Shown here: positions 1 through 6,390 of the stretch, one piece after another | Layout of the letters: the number at the start of each line of letters is the position of its first letter | How positions within the stretch are numbered: the first letter of the stretch is position 1 | Program-made: the position numbers and the translations under genes | From: Actinomycetales bacterium UBA1416 | Lineage (GTDB): Bacteria; Actinomycetota; Actinomycetes; Actinomycetales; Actinomycetaceae | Assembly: GCA_002304945.1 (NCBI GenBank) | Contig: DBPQ01000032.1 | Location: 6,280 to 25,810, forward strand | Reading direction: 5' to 3' | Length of the DNA stretch: 19,531 bases | The notes under the pieces: generated by a model | Databases searched by the model: none | Told to the model about the DNA's origin: nothing | The model's input: only the letters and a program-made list of their open reading frames with translations

Positions 1-1
1 C

Positions 2-94
2 GCGCCGTCCGCCCCTTCGCCGGAGGCCTCCCCGGTGAGCCCGGCCTCTGCTGACTCCGGTGACAGCGCGCCGAGCGCCGAGTCCGGCGACTGA
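2..94 (+). CDS. C-terminal tail of an unidentified protein (partial)
   Basis: An open frame enters from the left edge and ends at TGA 92-94. The 30 visible residues are almost only Ala, Pro, Ser, Glu, Asp and Gly (ending in AESGD), which looks like a disordered C-terminal extension such as is common on actinobacterial secreted or cytoplasmic proteins. No domain is visible, so the function cannot be named. The reading frame is supported only by composition and by the stop being followed directly by the promoter of the next gene. It could be chance in such GC-rich DNA. Confidence 0.45.
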   Translation, partial: APSAPSPEASPVSPASADSGDSAPSAESGD

Positions 95-119
95 GCCCGC
101 TCACCTCCGGCTGCCCGGC

Positions 120-150
120 TTGCACTTGACGTAACGTCACGTTCTACCGT
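120..150 (+). promoter_or_regulatory. MerR-type promoter and operator of the TipA-like regulator
   Basis: A -35-like TTGCAC (120-125) and a -10-like TACCGT (145-150) are separated by 19 bp, the long spacing typical of promoters that MerR proteins activate by untwisting DNA. Inside the spacer lies the 13-bp dyad TGACGTAACGTCA (127-139), perfect except for its central base. The -10 ends 7 nt before the ATG at 158, so the transcript is probably leaderless. Self-regulation by the downstream MerR protein is the natural inference. Confidence 0.7.
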
Positions 151-157
151 GGTGTCC

Positions 158-898
158 ATGTTGAGGACACAGGAACTCGCCCGCGTGAGCGGAGTGACAT
201 CCCGCGCCCTGCGGCACTACGACGCGATCGGCCTGCTCCCGCCCGCCGCCACGGGGCCGGGAGGCCACCGGCTCTACGGGGATCGGGAGCTGCTGCGCCT
301 GCAGCGCATCCTCGTGCTGCGGGAACTCGGCCTGCCCCTGGAACAGGTGGCCGGGATCCTGGACGGAGAGTCGGACGACATCGCCGCGCTGGCGCGTCAC
401 GCCGAGAGGTTGCGCGGCCAACGGGCACGGATCGAGACGATGATCGGTGCCGTCGAGAACACGATCACGAGACTGGAGTTGGGCATGCCACTGGAGGAGA
501 CCGAGATGTTCGAGGGATTCGCGGAGAACCCCCACGCGGGCGAGGCCCAGCAGCGCTGGCCGGAGGCCTACGGGCAGAGCACCCGGCGGCTCAGCCGCTT
601 GTCGAAGGAGGAGCAACGGGAGCTCTTCGAGCGGGGTGAACGCATCACCGCTGCCCTCGCCGGCCTGTTCCGCGGCGGCGCGGCCCCGGACGGCCCGGAG
701 GTGCAGGCCGAGGTGGCGAACCACCACGCCTGGATGTGCGCCTTCTGGACGCCCTCCCGCGCGGCGTACACCGGCCTCGGCCAGATGTACGTCGACGACG
801 CCCGCTTCACCGCCACCTACGACGCCCACGCGCCGGGGCTGGCCGCCTTCCTGCGGGACGCGATGGCGATCTGGGCGGAGCAGAACCTCACCGACTAG
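158..898 (+). CDS. MerR family regulator with TipAS-type effector domain
   Basis: A 246-residue DNA-binding regulator. Residues 1-70 form the MerR winged helix-turn-helix (motifs RVSGVTSRALRHYDAIGLL and GGHRLY), residues about 75-112 the dimerisation coiled coil, and residues 117-246 a TipAS-like ligand-binding domain (HHAWMCAFW, GLGQMYVDDARF). In the family, TipAL of Streptomyces lividans binds thiopeptide antibiotics and activates its own promoter; this protein may sense a multidrug-like ligand, but the ligand is unknown. The only cysteine is Cys194. I chose ATG 158 over the in-frame GTG 149 because a -10 element ends 7 nt upstream and the GTG would overlap it. No resistance or efflux gene is adjacent; the next gene is nadE, which has its own promoter. 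Confidence 0.88.
   Translation: MLRTQELARVSGVTSRALRHYDAIGLLPPAATGPGGHRLYGDRELLRLQRILVLRELGLPLEQVAGILDGESDDIAALARHAERLRGQRARIETMIGAVENTITRLELGMPLEETEMFEGFAENPHAGEAQQRWPEAYGQSTRRLSRLSKEEQRELFERGERITAALAGLFRGGAAPDGPEVQAEVANHHAWMCAFWTPSRAAYTGLGQMYVDDARFTATYDAHAPGLAAFLRDAMAIWAEQNLTD
493..508 (+). promoter_or_regulatory. Internal Shine-Dalgarno and ATG for a free TipAS-like domain
   Basis: Within the MerR gene, GGAGGA (493-498) sits 7 nt before an in-frame ATG (506-508). This codon is Met117, the first residue of the TipAS-like domain, so initiation here would give a 130-residue effector-domain protein ending at 898. S. lividans tipA is known to produce both the full regulator and a shorter TipAS from an internal start; the arrangement here matches. 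The full-length start lacks a Shine-Dalgarno site, so the two products would use different initiation modes. Confidence 0.6.
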
Positions 899-932
899 CC
901 CGCCCGGGGCGCGCCGTCGCACCTGCTGCCGG

Positions 933-938
933 TACGGT
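933..938 (+). promoter_or_regulatory. -10 element of nadE (leaderless)
   Basis: TACGGT ends 7 nt before the ATG at 946, with no Shine-Dalgarno sequence in between. This implies transcription starting at or next to the start codon. No convincing -35 hexamer is visible. Confidence 0.6.
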
Positions 939-945
939 CATCCCC

Positions 946-1794
946 ATGACAGATCGTGACCTCCAGCAGCGCATCATCGACGAACTCGAGGTGGTGCAGG
1001 ACTTCGACGCCGCACGCGAGGTGGAACGGCGGGTGACCTTCCTCGTCGAGTACCTCCAGCACACGCACACCCGCGGCCTCGTGCTGGGCATCTCGGGCGG
1101 CGTCGACTCCTCGGTCGGAGGGCGGCTCTGCCAGCTCGCGTGCGCACGCGTTCGCGCGGAGGGCGGAAGTGCCCGCTTCATCGCGATGCGCCTCCCGTAC
1201 GGGGAGCAGGCGGACGAGCACCACGCCCGGATGGCGCTGGACTTCATCGCCCCGGACGAGGTCTACTCGGTGGACATCCAGCCGTCGGTGGACGCGATGT
1301 GGGAGGCGTGCCTGGCCGCGGGAATGCCAGTGGGGGACGATCACGACGACTTCGTCAAGGGCAACGTCAAGGCCCGTGCACGCATGGTCGCGCAGTACAC
1401 GGTCGCCGGCGCGCGCAGCATGCTCGTGGTGGGAACGGATCAGGCCGCCGAGGCCGTCGTCGGCTTCTACACCAAGTTCGGCGACGGCGCTGCCGACCTG
1501 ACACCGCTCTTCGGCCTGCCGAAGCGGCGCGTCCGGCAGCTCGCGCGACACCTCGGCGCGCCGGACGAGCTCGTCGAGAAGGTCCCGACCGCGGACCTGG
1601 AGGACGACAAGCCGCTCATCCCGGACGAGGTGGCACTCGGGGTGAGCTACAGCGCCGTCGACGACTACCTCGAGGGCAAGGAGATCGCTCCGGAGGCCGA
1701 GGAGACGATCCTGCGCTGGTACCACCGCACCGCCCACAAGCGCGCGTTGCCGGTGACGCCCGCCGGGTGGGAGGCGCGGCAGCAGGACGCCTGA
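946..1794 (+). CDS. nadE: NAD+ synthetase, ammonia-dependent type
   Basis: A 282-residue cytosolic enzyme that amidates nicotinic acid adenine dinucleotide to NAD+ using ATP and ammonia, the last step of NAD biosynthesis. The PP-loop ATP-binding motif GISGGVDSS is at residues 48-56. Further family landmarks are FVKGNVKARARM, GTDQAAEAVVGFYTKFGDGAADLTPLFGL and the KVPTADLEDDKP segment. The length matches stand-alone E. coli-type NadE (about 275 residues), and there is no N-terminal glutaminase (nitrilase) domain, so ammonia rather than glutamine is the expected donor. This is less usual for actinomycetes, where the glutamine-dependent two-domain form is common (for example in mycobacteria). The open frame extends upstream to 736, but ATG 946 has the family N-terminus and a -10 element in the leaderless position. 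Confidence 0.95.
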   Translation: MTDRDLQQRIIDELEVVQDFDAAREVERRVTFLVEYLQHTHTRGLVLGISGGVDSSVGGRLCQLACARVRAEGGSARFIAMRLPYGEQADEHHARMALDFIAPDEVYSVDIQPSVDAMWEACLAAGMPVGDDHDDFVKGNVKARARMVAQYTVAGARSMLVVGTDQAAEAVVGFYTKFGDGAADLTPLFGLPKRRVRQLARHLGAPDELVEKVPTADLEDDKPLIPDEVALGVSYSAVDDYLEGKEIAPEAEETILRWYHRTAHKRALPVTPAGWEARQQDA

Positions 1795-1816
1795 TACGGG
1801 TACCCCGCTCCGGTTC

Positions 1817-1841
1817 CCGAAGGTCCCAGCCGAAGGTCCCA
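1817..1841 (+). repeat. Two tandem 12-bp direct repeats upstream of doxX
   Basis: CCGAAGGTCCCA occurs at 1817-1828 and again at 1830-1841, a 13-bp period. Each copy carries a GTCCC half-site, and both lie just upstream of the inverted repeat at 1846-1859. They lie between the nadE stop and doxX, so a regulatory role (repeated protein-binding sites) is inferred. Confidence 0.6.
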
Positions 1842-1845
1842 ATCA

Positions 1846-1859
1846 GGGACAGGTGTCCC
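1846..1859. promoter_or_regulatory. Inverted repeat GGGAC-N4-GTCCC upstream of doxX
   Basis: GGGACAGGTGTCCC is a near-perfect dyad (6-bp arms around GG). It has the GGGAC-N4-GTCCC form of the DosR/DevR box of mycobacteria and related actinomycetes. A weaker relative, GGACCTTTGCCCC, lies at 1890-1902. The stretch 1860-1980 is less GC-rich than its surroundings, as promoters usually are, but I cannot place the -10 with confidence. Confidence 0.5.
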
Positions 1860-1975
1860 CGAAATTGTCCGGGTTCGACCGTGAAATTAGGACCTTTGCC
1901 CCGGGTCGATTGTGTTCGAACTGTGCAGGATGGTCACACGCGGTCCACCGAACCAACGGGGACCACCACCCTGAT

Positions 1976-1979
1976 GGAG
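1976..1979 (+). promoter_or_regulatory. Ribosome binding site of doxX
   Basis: GGAG lies 6 nt before ATG 1986. This is notable because most other first genes in this window have no leader; doxX appears to have a real 5' untranslated region. Confidence 0.7.
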
Positions 1980-1985
1980 TAGCAC

Positions 1986-2567
1986 ATGACCACCACCAAG
2001 ACCCCGGCGGCCACTGACGCCACCCTCACCACCCAGGAGGACATCGTCACGCGGCCCCTCGCCCGCAAGGTGCTCGCGGTCAGCCGGATCGTGATCGGCT
2101 GGACGTTCCTCTGGGCCTTCCTCGACAAGCTGTTCGGCCTGAACTTCGCCACCCCGTCGGCAGGCGCGTGGATCAACGGCGGCACCCCGGCCCAGGGGTT
2201 CATCTCCCGCATCGAGGGCCCCTTCGCCGGCTTCTTCCAGATCTTCAACAACGGATTCGGTGACGTCTTCTTCATGTTCGGCCTGCTCGGCATCGGGGTC
2301 GCGATGATCGCGGGCGCCGGCCTCCGGATCGCCGCCGTCGGCGGCACCCTGCTCATGCTCTTCATGTTCATGGCCGAGATCCCCACCGCCAGCGCGATGG
2401 TCGACGGCGAGCTCGTTCGCGGCTCCACCAACCCGATCGTCGACTCCCACTGGCACGAGGCGCTCCTCCTCATCATCGCCGCCGTCACCCTGGCCGGCGA
2501 CACATGGGGCCTCGGCAAGTGGTGGGCTGCCAAGGACGTCGTCCGCAAGAACCCGTGGCTCCGCTGA
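1986..2567 (+). CDS. DoxX family membrane protein
   Basis: A 193-residue integral membrane protein with a hydrophilic N-terminal tail (residues 1-25) and about four membrane segments: near 30-52 (AVSRIVIGWTFLWAFLDKLFG), 90-112, 115-135 and 155-172. The motif RIVIGWTFLWAFLDKLFGL and the late HWHEALLLIIAAV match the DoxX/DoxD group, which includes the membrane subunit of archaeal thiosulfate:quinone oxidoreductase and many uncharacterised bacterial redox-related proteins. The substrate is not deducible. It appears to be a single-gene transcript with its own leader, a possible redox- or oxygen-responsive operator upstream, and a strong terminator downstream. Confidence 0.8.
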   Translation: MTTTKTPAATDATLTTQEDIVTRPLARKVLAVSRIVIGWTFLWAFLDKLFGLNFATPSAGAWINGGTPAQGFISRIEGPFAGFFQIFNNGFGDVFFMFGLLGIGVAMIAGAGLRIAAVGGTLLMLFMFMAEIPTASAMVDGELVRGSTNPIVDSHWHEALLLIIAAVTLAGDTWGLGKWWAAKDVVRKNPWLR

Positions 2568-2582
2568 CGAGCTGAGCCACCA

Positions 2583-2614
2583 GGGCCCGCACCCATCACG
2601 GATGCGGGCCCTTC
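2583..2614 (+). terminator. Intrinsic terminator after doxX
   Basis: Perfect 9-bp stem GGGCCCGCA (2583-2591) / TGCGGGCCC (2603-2611) with an 11-nt loop, followed by TTCGTTC. The T tract is short, as usual in high-GC actinomycetes. Confidence 0.75.
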
Positions 2615-2645
2615 GTTCGGGACGGCGCGAGGGGCCGTCGCGCGT

Positions 2646-2651
2646 TACCCT
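2646..2651 (+). promoter_or_regulatory. -10 element for the DUF808 leader ORF
   Basis: TACCCT ends 7 nt before GTG 2659, the same geometry as the other leaderless starts in the window. Confidence 0.5.
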
Positions 2652-2658
2652 CATGCCT

Positions 2659-2712
2659 GTGCTGAACCATCGCCTCCCCGCCCCCGTCGTCGTGCCACGA
2701 GGTGCCCTGTGA
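2659..2712 (+). CDS. 17-residue leader peptide overlapping the DUF808 gene
   Basis: A short frame GTG 2659 to TGA 2710-2712 encodes MLNHRLPAPVVVPRGAL. An in-frame ATG at 2653 could add two residues, but the -10 at 2646-2651 would directly abut it, so GTG 2659 fits a leaderless transcript better. Its stop overlaps the downstream GTG start (2709-2711) in the sequence GTGA, the signature of translational coupling. It may serve to bring ribosomes to the weak downstream start rather than to make a functional peptide. The rare feature is the run PAPVVVPRG; there is no clear single amino acid bias that would suggest attenuation. Confidence 0.45.
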   Translation: MLNHRLPAPVVVPRGAL

Positions 2713-3659
2713 GCGGGGGCCTCGTCGCGCTGCTCGACGACGTCGCAGCCCTCGCGAAGCTCGCCGCCGCCTCCATCGACGACATCGGCGCCGCGGCCGG
2801 CAAGGCCGGGACCAAGGCGATGGGCCTCGTCGTCGACGACGCGGCCGTCACGCCGCGTTACGTGGACGGGTTCCGGGCCAACCGCGAGCTTCCCATCATC
2901 AAGCGGATCGCCATCGGCTCGATCCGCAACAAGCTGGTGTTCATCCTCCCGGCGATCATGCTGCTCAGCGAGTTCCTGCCCTGGATCCTCACCCCGATCC
3001 TGATGCTCGGAGGCATCTACCTCAGCTACGAGGGCGCCGAGAAGATCTGGGAACTCATCTCAGGGCACCACGAGGAGACGCCGGACGTGCCGGCCGCCGC
3101 GCCGTCCGCCGATCACGAGGACAAGATGGTGAAGGGTGCCATCGCCACCGACTTCATCCTCTCCGCGGAGATCATGGTCATCTCCCTGAACGAGGTGCGG
3201 GACGAGGCCTTCCTCTCCCGGCTGCTGATCCTCGTCGTCGTGGCGATCGGAATCACCGCGCTCGTCTACGGGGCGGTCGCCCTCATCGTGAAGATGGACG
3301 ACATCGGCCTCCACCTCGCCGAACGTGACAACGGCGCCTCCCAGGCCCTCGGTCGCGCCCTCGTCAAGGGGATGCCGATCGTGATGAAGGTGCTCTCCAC
3401 CGTGGGGATCGCCGCCATGCTCTGGGTCGGTGGGCACATCCTCCTCGTGGGGATCGCCGACCTCGGCTGGCCCGTCCTCTACGACCTCGTCCACCACGCC
3501 GAGGTGGCGGTCGCCGAGGCGGCCGGCTCGTTCGGGCCCTTCCTCGGCTGGCTCACCAACACCGTGGCCTCGGCCCTGCTGGGGCTCGTGGCCGGTGCCG
3601 TCGCCGTGGTCGTCGTGCACCTCGTCCCCCGCCGGAAGGGCGCTGCGCAGGCCCACTGA
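2709..3659 (+). CDS. DUF808 family membrane protein (YedI-like)
   Basis: A 316-residue inner-membrane protein of unknown function related to E. coli YedI. The N-terminus SGGLVALLDDVAALAKLAAASIDDI, the segment GFRANRELPIIKRIAIGSIRNKL and the membrane hairpin near residues 75-108 (ending YLSYEGAEKIWE) are characteristic. Further membrane segments lie about 170-200, 230-255 and 275-305. GTG 2709 is the start by homology of the N-terminus; GAGG at 2699-2702 is a modest ribosome binding site 6 nt upstream, and the start overlaps the stop of the leader ORF by four bases. It seems to be a separate transcript, since doxX upstream ends in a terminator and lat downstream has its own promoter. Confidence 0.85.
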   Translation: MSGGLVALLDDVAALAKLAAASIDDIGAAAGKAGTKAMGLVVDDAAVTPRYVDGFRANRELPIIKRIAIGSIRNKLVFILPAIMLLSEFLPWILTPILMLGGIYLSYEGAEKIWELISGHHEETPDVPAAAPSADHEDKMVKGAIATDFILSAEIMVISLNEVRDEAFLSRLLILVVVAIGITALVYGAVALIVKMDDIGLHLAERDNGASQALGRALVKGMPIVMKVLSTVGIAAMLWVGGHILLVGIADLGWPVLYDLVHHAEVAVAEAAGSFGPFLGWLTNTVASALLGLVAGAVAVVVVHLVPRRKGAAQAH

Positions 3660-3661
3660 GC

Positions 3662-3673
3662 GGCCGCGCGGCC
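3662..3673 (+). terminator. GC palindrome after the DUF808 gene, possible weak terminator
   Basis: GGCCGCGCGGCC is a perfect 12-bp palindrome starting 3 nt after the stop codon and followed by TCTC. As a hairpin it would have only a 4-bp stem around GCGC, so termination is uncertain. Confidence 0.3.
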
Positions 3674-3703
3674 TCTCGCTGAGACGGAACTCACAGTCCG
3701 GGA

Positions 3704-3709
3704 TATCTT
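3704..3709 (+). promoter_or_regulatory. -10 element of the lysine catabolic operon (leaderless lat)
   Basis: TATCTT ends 6 nt before ATG 3716 with no Shine-Dalgarno site between. It is in the least GC-rich stretch of this intergenic region. No AsnC/Lrp-type regulator gene, the usual partner of lat in mycobacteria, is adjacent. Confidence 0.6.
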
Positions 3710-3715
3710 CGAGGC

Positions 3716-5044
3716 ATGGCCAACACCACCACGGCGCACGACGTGCGCGCCCAGGACGTGCGAGCGATCCTCTCGCGTCACCTCCTCGTCGACGGCTTCC
3801 CCCTCGTCCTGGACCTCGAACGGTCCCGCGGCACCACCCTGGTCGACCAGGCGTCGGGAACCACCTACCTCGACATGTTCACCTTCTTCGCCTCCAACGC
3901 CCTCGGAATGAACCATCCCGGGCTCACGGAGGACGAGACCTTCCGCCGCGAGCTCCTCACCGCCGCCTTGAACAAGCCCTCCAACTCGGACGTGTACACG
4001 ATCGAGATGGCCCGCTTCGTCGACACCTTCGACCGGGTCATGGGCGATCCGGCCCTCCCCCACTACTTCTTCATCGAGGGCGGGTCCCTCGCCGTCGAGA
4101 ACGCGATCAAGGTCGCCTTCGACTGGAAGTCCCGGTGGAACGAGGAGCACGGCCGCTCCCCGGAGCTCGGCACGCAGGTGCTCCACCTGACCGGGGCCTT
4201 CCATGGCCGGTCCGGCTACACCATGTCCCTGACCAACACCGACCCGAACAAGATCGCCCGCTTCCCCAAGTTCGCCTGGCCCCGCATCCCGGCCCCCTAC
4301 ATCTCCCCGGACCACGATGTCGTGGAGCAGGAGAAGCGGACGCTCGCCGCCGCCCGCGAGGCCTTCGAGGCACACCCGCATGACATCGCCTGCTTCCTCA
4401 TGGAGACGATCCAGGGGGAGGGCGGCGACCACCACTTCCGCCCCCAGTTCTTCTCCGCCATGCGGGACCTCTGCGACGAGTACGACGCCCTGTTCGTCCT
4501 GGACGAGGTGCAGACCGGCGGCGGCATGACGGGGACGCCGTGGGCGTACCAGCAGCACGGTGCCGAGCCCGACGTCGTCGCCTTCGGCAAGAAGTTCCAG
4601 GTCTGCGGCGTCACCGCCGGCCGGCGCGTGGACGAGGTGCCGGACAACGTGTTCAACGTCCCCAGCCGCATCAACTCCACCTGGGGCGGCAACCTCACCG
4701 ACATGGTGCGCTCCCGCCGGATCATGGAGGTGATCGAGGCCGAGGACCTGATGGGCAACGCCGTCGACCGCGGCGCGGAGGTGCTCGACTCGCTGCGCGA
4801 CCTCGCCGACCGCCACCAGATCGTCAGCAACCCGCGCGGCCTCGGCCTCATGTGCGCGGTCACCCTGCCCAACAGTCGCGTGCGCAACAAGGTGCTCGCC
4901 CACCTCATGGACGAGGAGCACGTCATCATGCTCGGCTGCGGCGAGCGTTCGCTGCGGGTGCGGCCGCCGCTGACCGTGACGTCCGACGACGTCGCACGCG
5001 CGATGGCCGCCCTCGACCGCGCGCTGGCCACCGTGGAGGCGTGA
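3716..5044 (+). CDS. lat: L-lysine 6-aminotransferase
   Basis: A 442-residue class III PLP-dependent aminotransferase moving the epsilon-amino group of lysine to 2-oxoglutarate, giving 2-aminoadipate 6-semialdehyde (cyclising to piperideine-6-carboxylate) and glutamate. The LAT-specific N-terminal pattern LVDGFPLVLDLERSRGTTLVD and the segment FTFFASNALGMNHPG are clear. The PLP site shows Asp263 in LDEVQTG and the Schiff-base lysine in FGKKFQVCG (Lys292 or 293). Length equals that of the mycobacterial enzyme (about 450). In beta-lactam producers lat feeds cephamycin biosynthesis, but no such genes are here; with the next two genes a catabolic role is far more likely. The stop overlaps the next start (TGATG). 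Confidence 0.95.
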   Translation: MANTTTAHDVRAQDVRAILSRHLLVDGFPLVLDLERSRGTTLVDQASGTTYLDMFTFFASNALGMNHPGLTEDETFRRELLTAALNKPSNSDVYTIEMARFVDTFDRVMGDPALPHYFFIEGGSLAVENAIKVAFDWKSRWNEEHGRSPELGTQVLHLTGAFHGRSGYTMSLTNTDPNKIARFPKFAWPRIPAPYISPDHDVVEQEKRTLAAAREAFEAHPHDIACFLMETIQGEGGDHHFRPQFFSAMRDLCDEYDALFVLDEVQTGGGMTGTPWAYQQHGAEPDVVAFGKKFQVCGVTAGRRVDEVPDNVFNVPSRINSTWGGNLTDMVRSRRIMEVIEAEDLMGNAVDRGAEVLDSLRDLADRHQIVSNPRGLGLMCAVTLPNSRVRNKVLAHLMDEEHVIMLGCGERSLRVRPPLTVTSDDVARAMAALDRALATVEA

Positions 5045-6390
5045 TGCTCACGACCCACGACCTGCGGGCCGCGTTCGCGCGCTCGCTGTCCGCCATGTAC
5101 GGCACCGAGGTGCCCGCCTACACCACCCTGGTGGAGGTCTCCACGGCGGTGAACGCCGACGTCATGGCCGCCGACCCCGAGCGCGCCGAACGGCTCGGGC
5201 GCATCGACCGTGTCACCGCCGAACGCCACGGTGCCATCCGGGTGGGGACCGCGCGGGAGCTGCGGGACGTCGCCCAGGTGTTCGCCGCGCTCGGTATGGA
5301 GCCGGTGGGGTTCTACGATCTGCGCGGGGACGACAAGGCCTCCCTCCCCATCGTCTCGACCGCGTTCCGGCCGACCACACGCGAGGCGCTGGCCATCAAC
5401 CCGTTCCGGGTGTTCACCTCCGTGCTCGTCACCGACGACCGCCGCTACTTCGACGAGGCCCTCCAGGCCGACCTGGACGCCTTCCTCGAACGCCGCACCC
5501 TCTTCGGCGAGGAGGTGCTCTCGCTCGCGCGGCGCGCCGAGGCCGAGGGCGGCCTCGAGGACGACGCCGCCGCCCGCTTCCTCTCCCTCGCCACCGCCTG
5601 CTTCGAGCTGTCCGACGAGCCGGTGGACCGCGCCTGGTACCAGCGCCTGGCGGCGATCTCCGGGGTGGCGGCCGACATCGGCGGCGTCACCACCACCCAC
5701 ATCAACCACCTCACCCCCCGCGTGCTCGACATCGATGACCTCTACCGCCGGATGACCGAGCGCGGCATCCGCATGATCGACGAGATCCAGGGCCCGCCCC
5801 GCTGGGAGGGCCCTGACGTGCTGCTGCGGCAGACCTCCTTCAAGGCGCTCGCCGAGCGCCGCCGGTTCCGGGAGGCGGACGGCTCCGTCGTCGACGGCGA
5901 ACTCTCCGTCCGCTTCGGCGAGGTCGAGCAGCGGGGCATCGCCCTCACCCCGCCGGGGCGGGACCGGTACGACCGCGCCATCGTGGAGATCGACGAACGC
6001 TCCGCCGGCCTCACCCCGGCCGAGCGTGACGAGGTCAAGCGGTCGGTGTGGCGCGAGACCTGGCCCACCGACGAGGACGGCCTGGCGGACGCCGGGCTCG
6101 CCTTCTTCGAGTACGCCCCGGCTCCGGGCGGCCGGCTCGTGCGGAGCCCGATCGTGTACGAGGACTTCCTGCCCCGTTCCGCGGCCGGCATCTTCGCGTC
6201 CAACCTGGACAACGCGGGCACCCGTGACACCGCGCGCGAGGGCTCCCACCGTGACATCGAGTGGATGGCCGAGCAACTCGGCCGCACCGTCCACGACCCC
6301 ATGGCGCTCTACGCCGCCCAGCAACAGGCCTCACTCGACGCCGCGACCGCGGCGCTCGGCCTGCCCACCATCGACGGAGGTACCCGATGA
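5044..6390 (+). CDS. hglS: 2-oxoadipate dioxygenase/decarboxylase (DUF1338, HglS/YdcJ family)
   Basis: A 448-residue Fe(II)-dependent enzyme of the VOC-like DUF1338 family that converts 2-oxoadipate, O2 and releases CO2 to form D-2-hydroxyglutarate, as shown for HglS of Pseudomonas putida lysine catabolism. Visible family residues are His62 and Arg66 in ERHGAIRVGT (metal ligand and the substrate-selecting arginine), the THINHLTPR motif with His219/His222, GFYDL at 89-93, and the glutamate ligand within GEVEQRG (292-298). Start ATG 5044 overlaps the lat stop by one base, so the two are translated together; the open frame upstream of it is only a shadow of lat. Its stop overlaps the next gene by four bases. 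Position between lat and the dehydrogenase strongly supports the lysine/aminoadipate assignment. Confidence 0.88.
   Translation: MLTTHDLRAAFARSLSAMYGTEVPAYTTLVEVSTAVNADVMAADPERAERLGRIDRVTAERHGAIRVGTARELRDVAQVFAALGMEPVGFYDLRGDDKASLPIVSTAFRPTTREALAINPFRVFTSVLVTDDRRYFDEALQADLDAFLERRTLFGEEVLSLARRAEAEGGLEDDAAARFLSLATACFELSDEPVDRAWYQRLAAISGVAADIGGVTTTHINHLTPRVLDIDDLYRRMTERGIRMIDEIQGPPRWEGPDVLLRQTSFKALAERRRFREADGSVVDGELSVRFGEVEQRGIALTPPGRDRYDRAIVEIDERSAGLTPAERDEVKRSVWRETWPTDEDGLADAGLAFFEYAPAPGGRLVRSPIVYEDFLPRSAAGIFASNLDNAGTRDTAREGSHRDIEWMAEQLGRTVHDPMALYAAQQQASLDAATAALGLPTIDGGTR
6376..6380 (+). promoter_or_regulatory. Ribosome binding site of the aldehyde dehydrogenase
   Basis: GGAGG lies 6 nt before ATG 6387, inside the end of hglS. 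It decides the start, since the ATG shares ATGA with the hglS stop. Confidence 0.8.

Noticed and set aside
736..945. An upstream extension of nadE reaching into the MerR gene
   Set aside because: The extra 70 residues are Arg-rich shadow of the MerR gene, and ATG 946 has both the family N-terminus and a -10 element at leaderless spacing.
1817..1859. The repeats after nadE as its terminator
   Set aside because: Although GTCCC and GGGAC can pair, the stems are only 5-6 bp and no T-rich tract follows; protein-binding sites explain the spacing better.
1914..1921. GTTCGAAC as a LexA/SOS box
   Set aside because: The actinobacterial SOS box needs a spacer between GAAC and GTTC half-sites in the opposite order; this is only an 8-bp palindrome.
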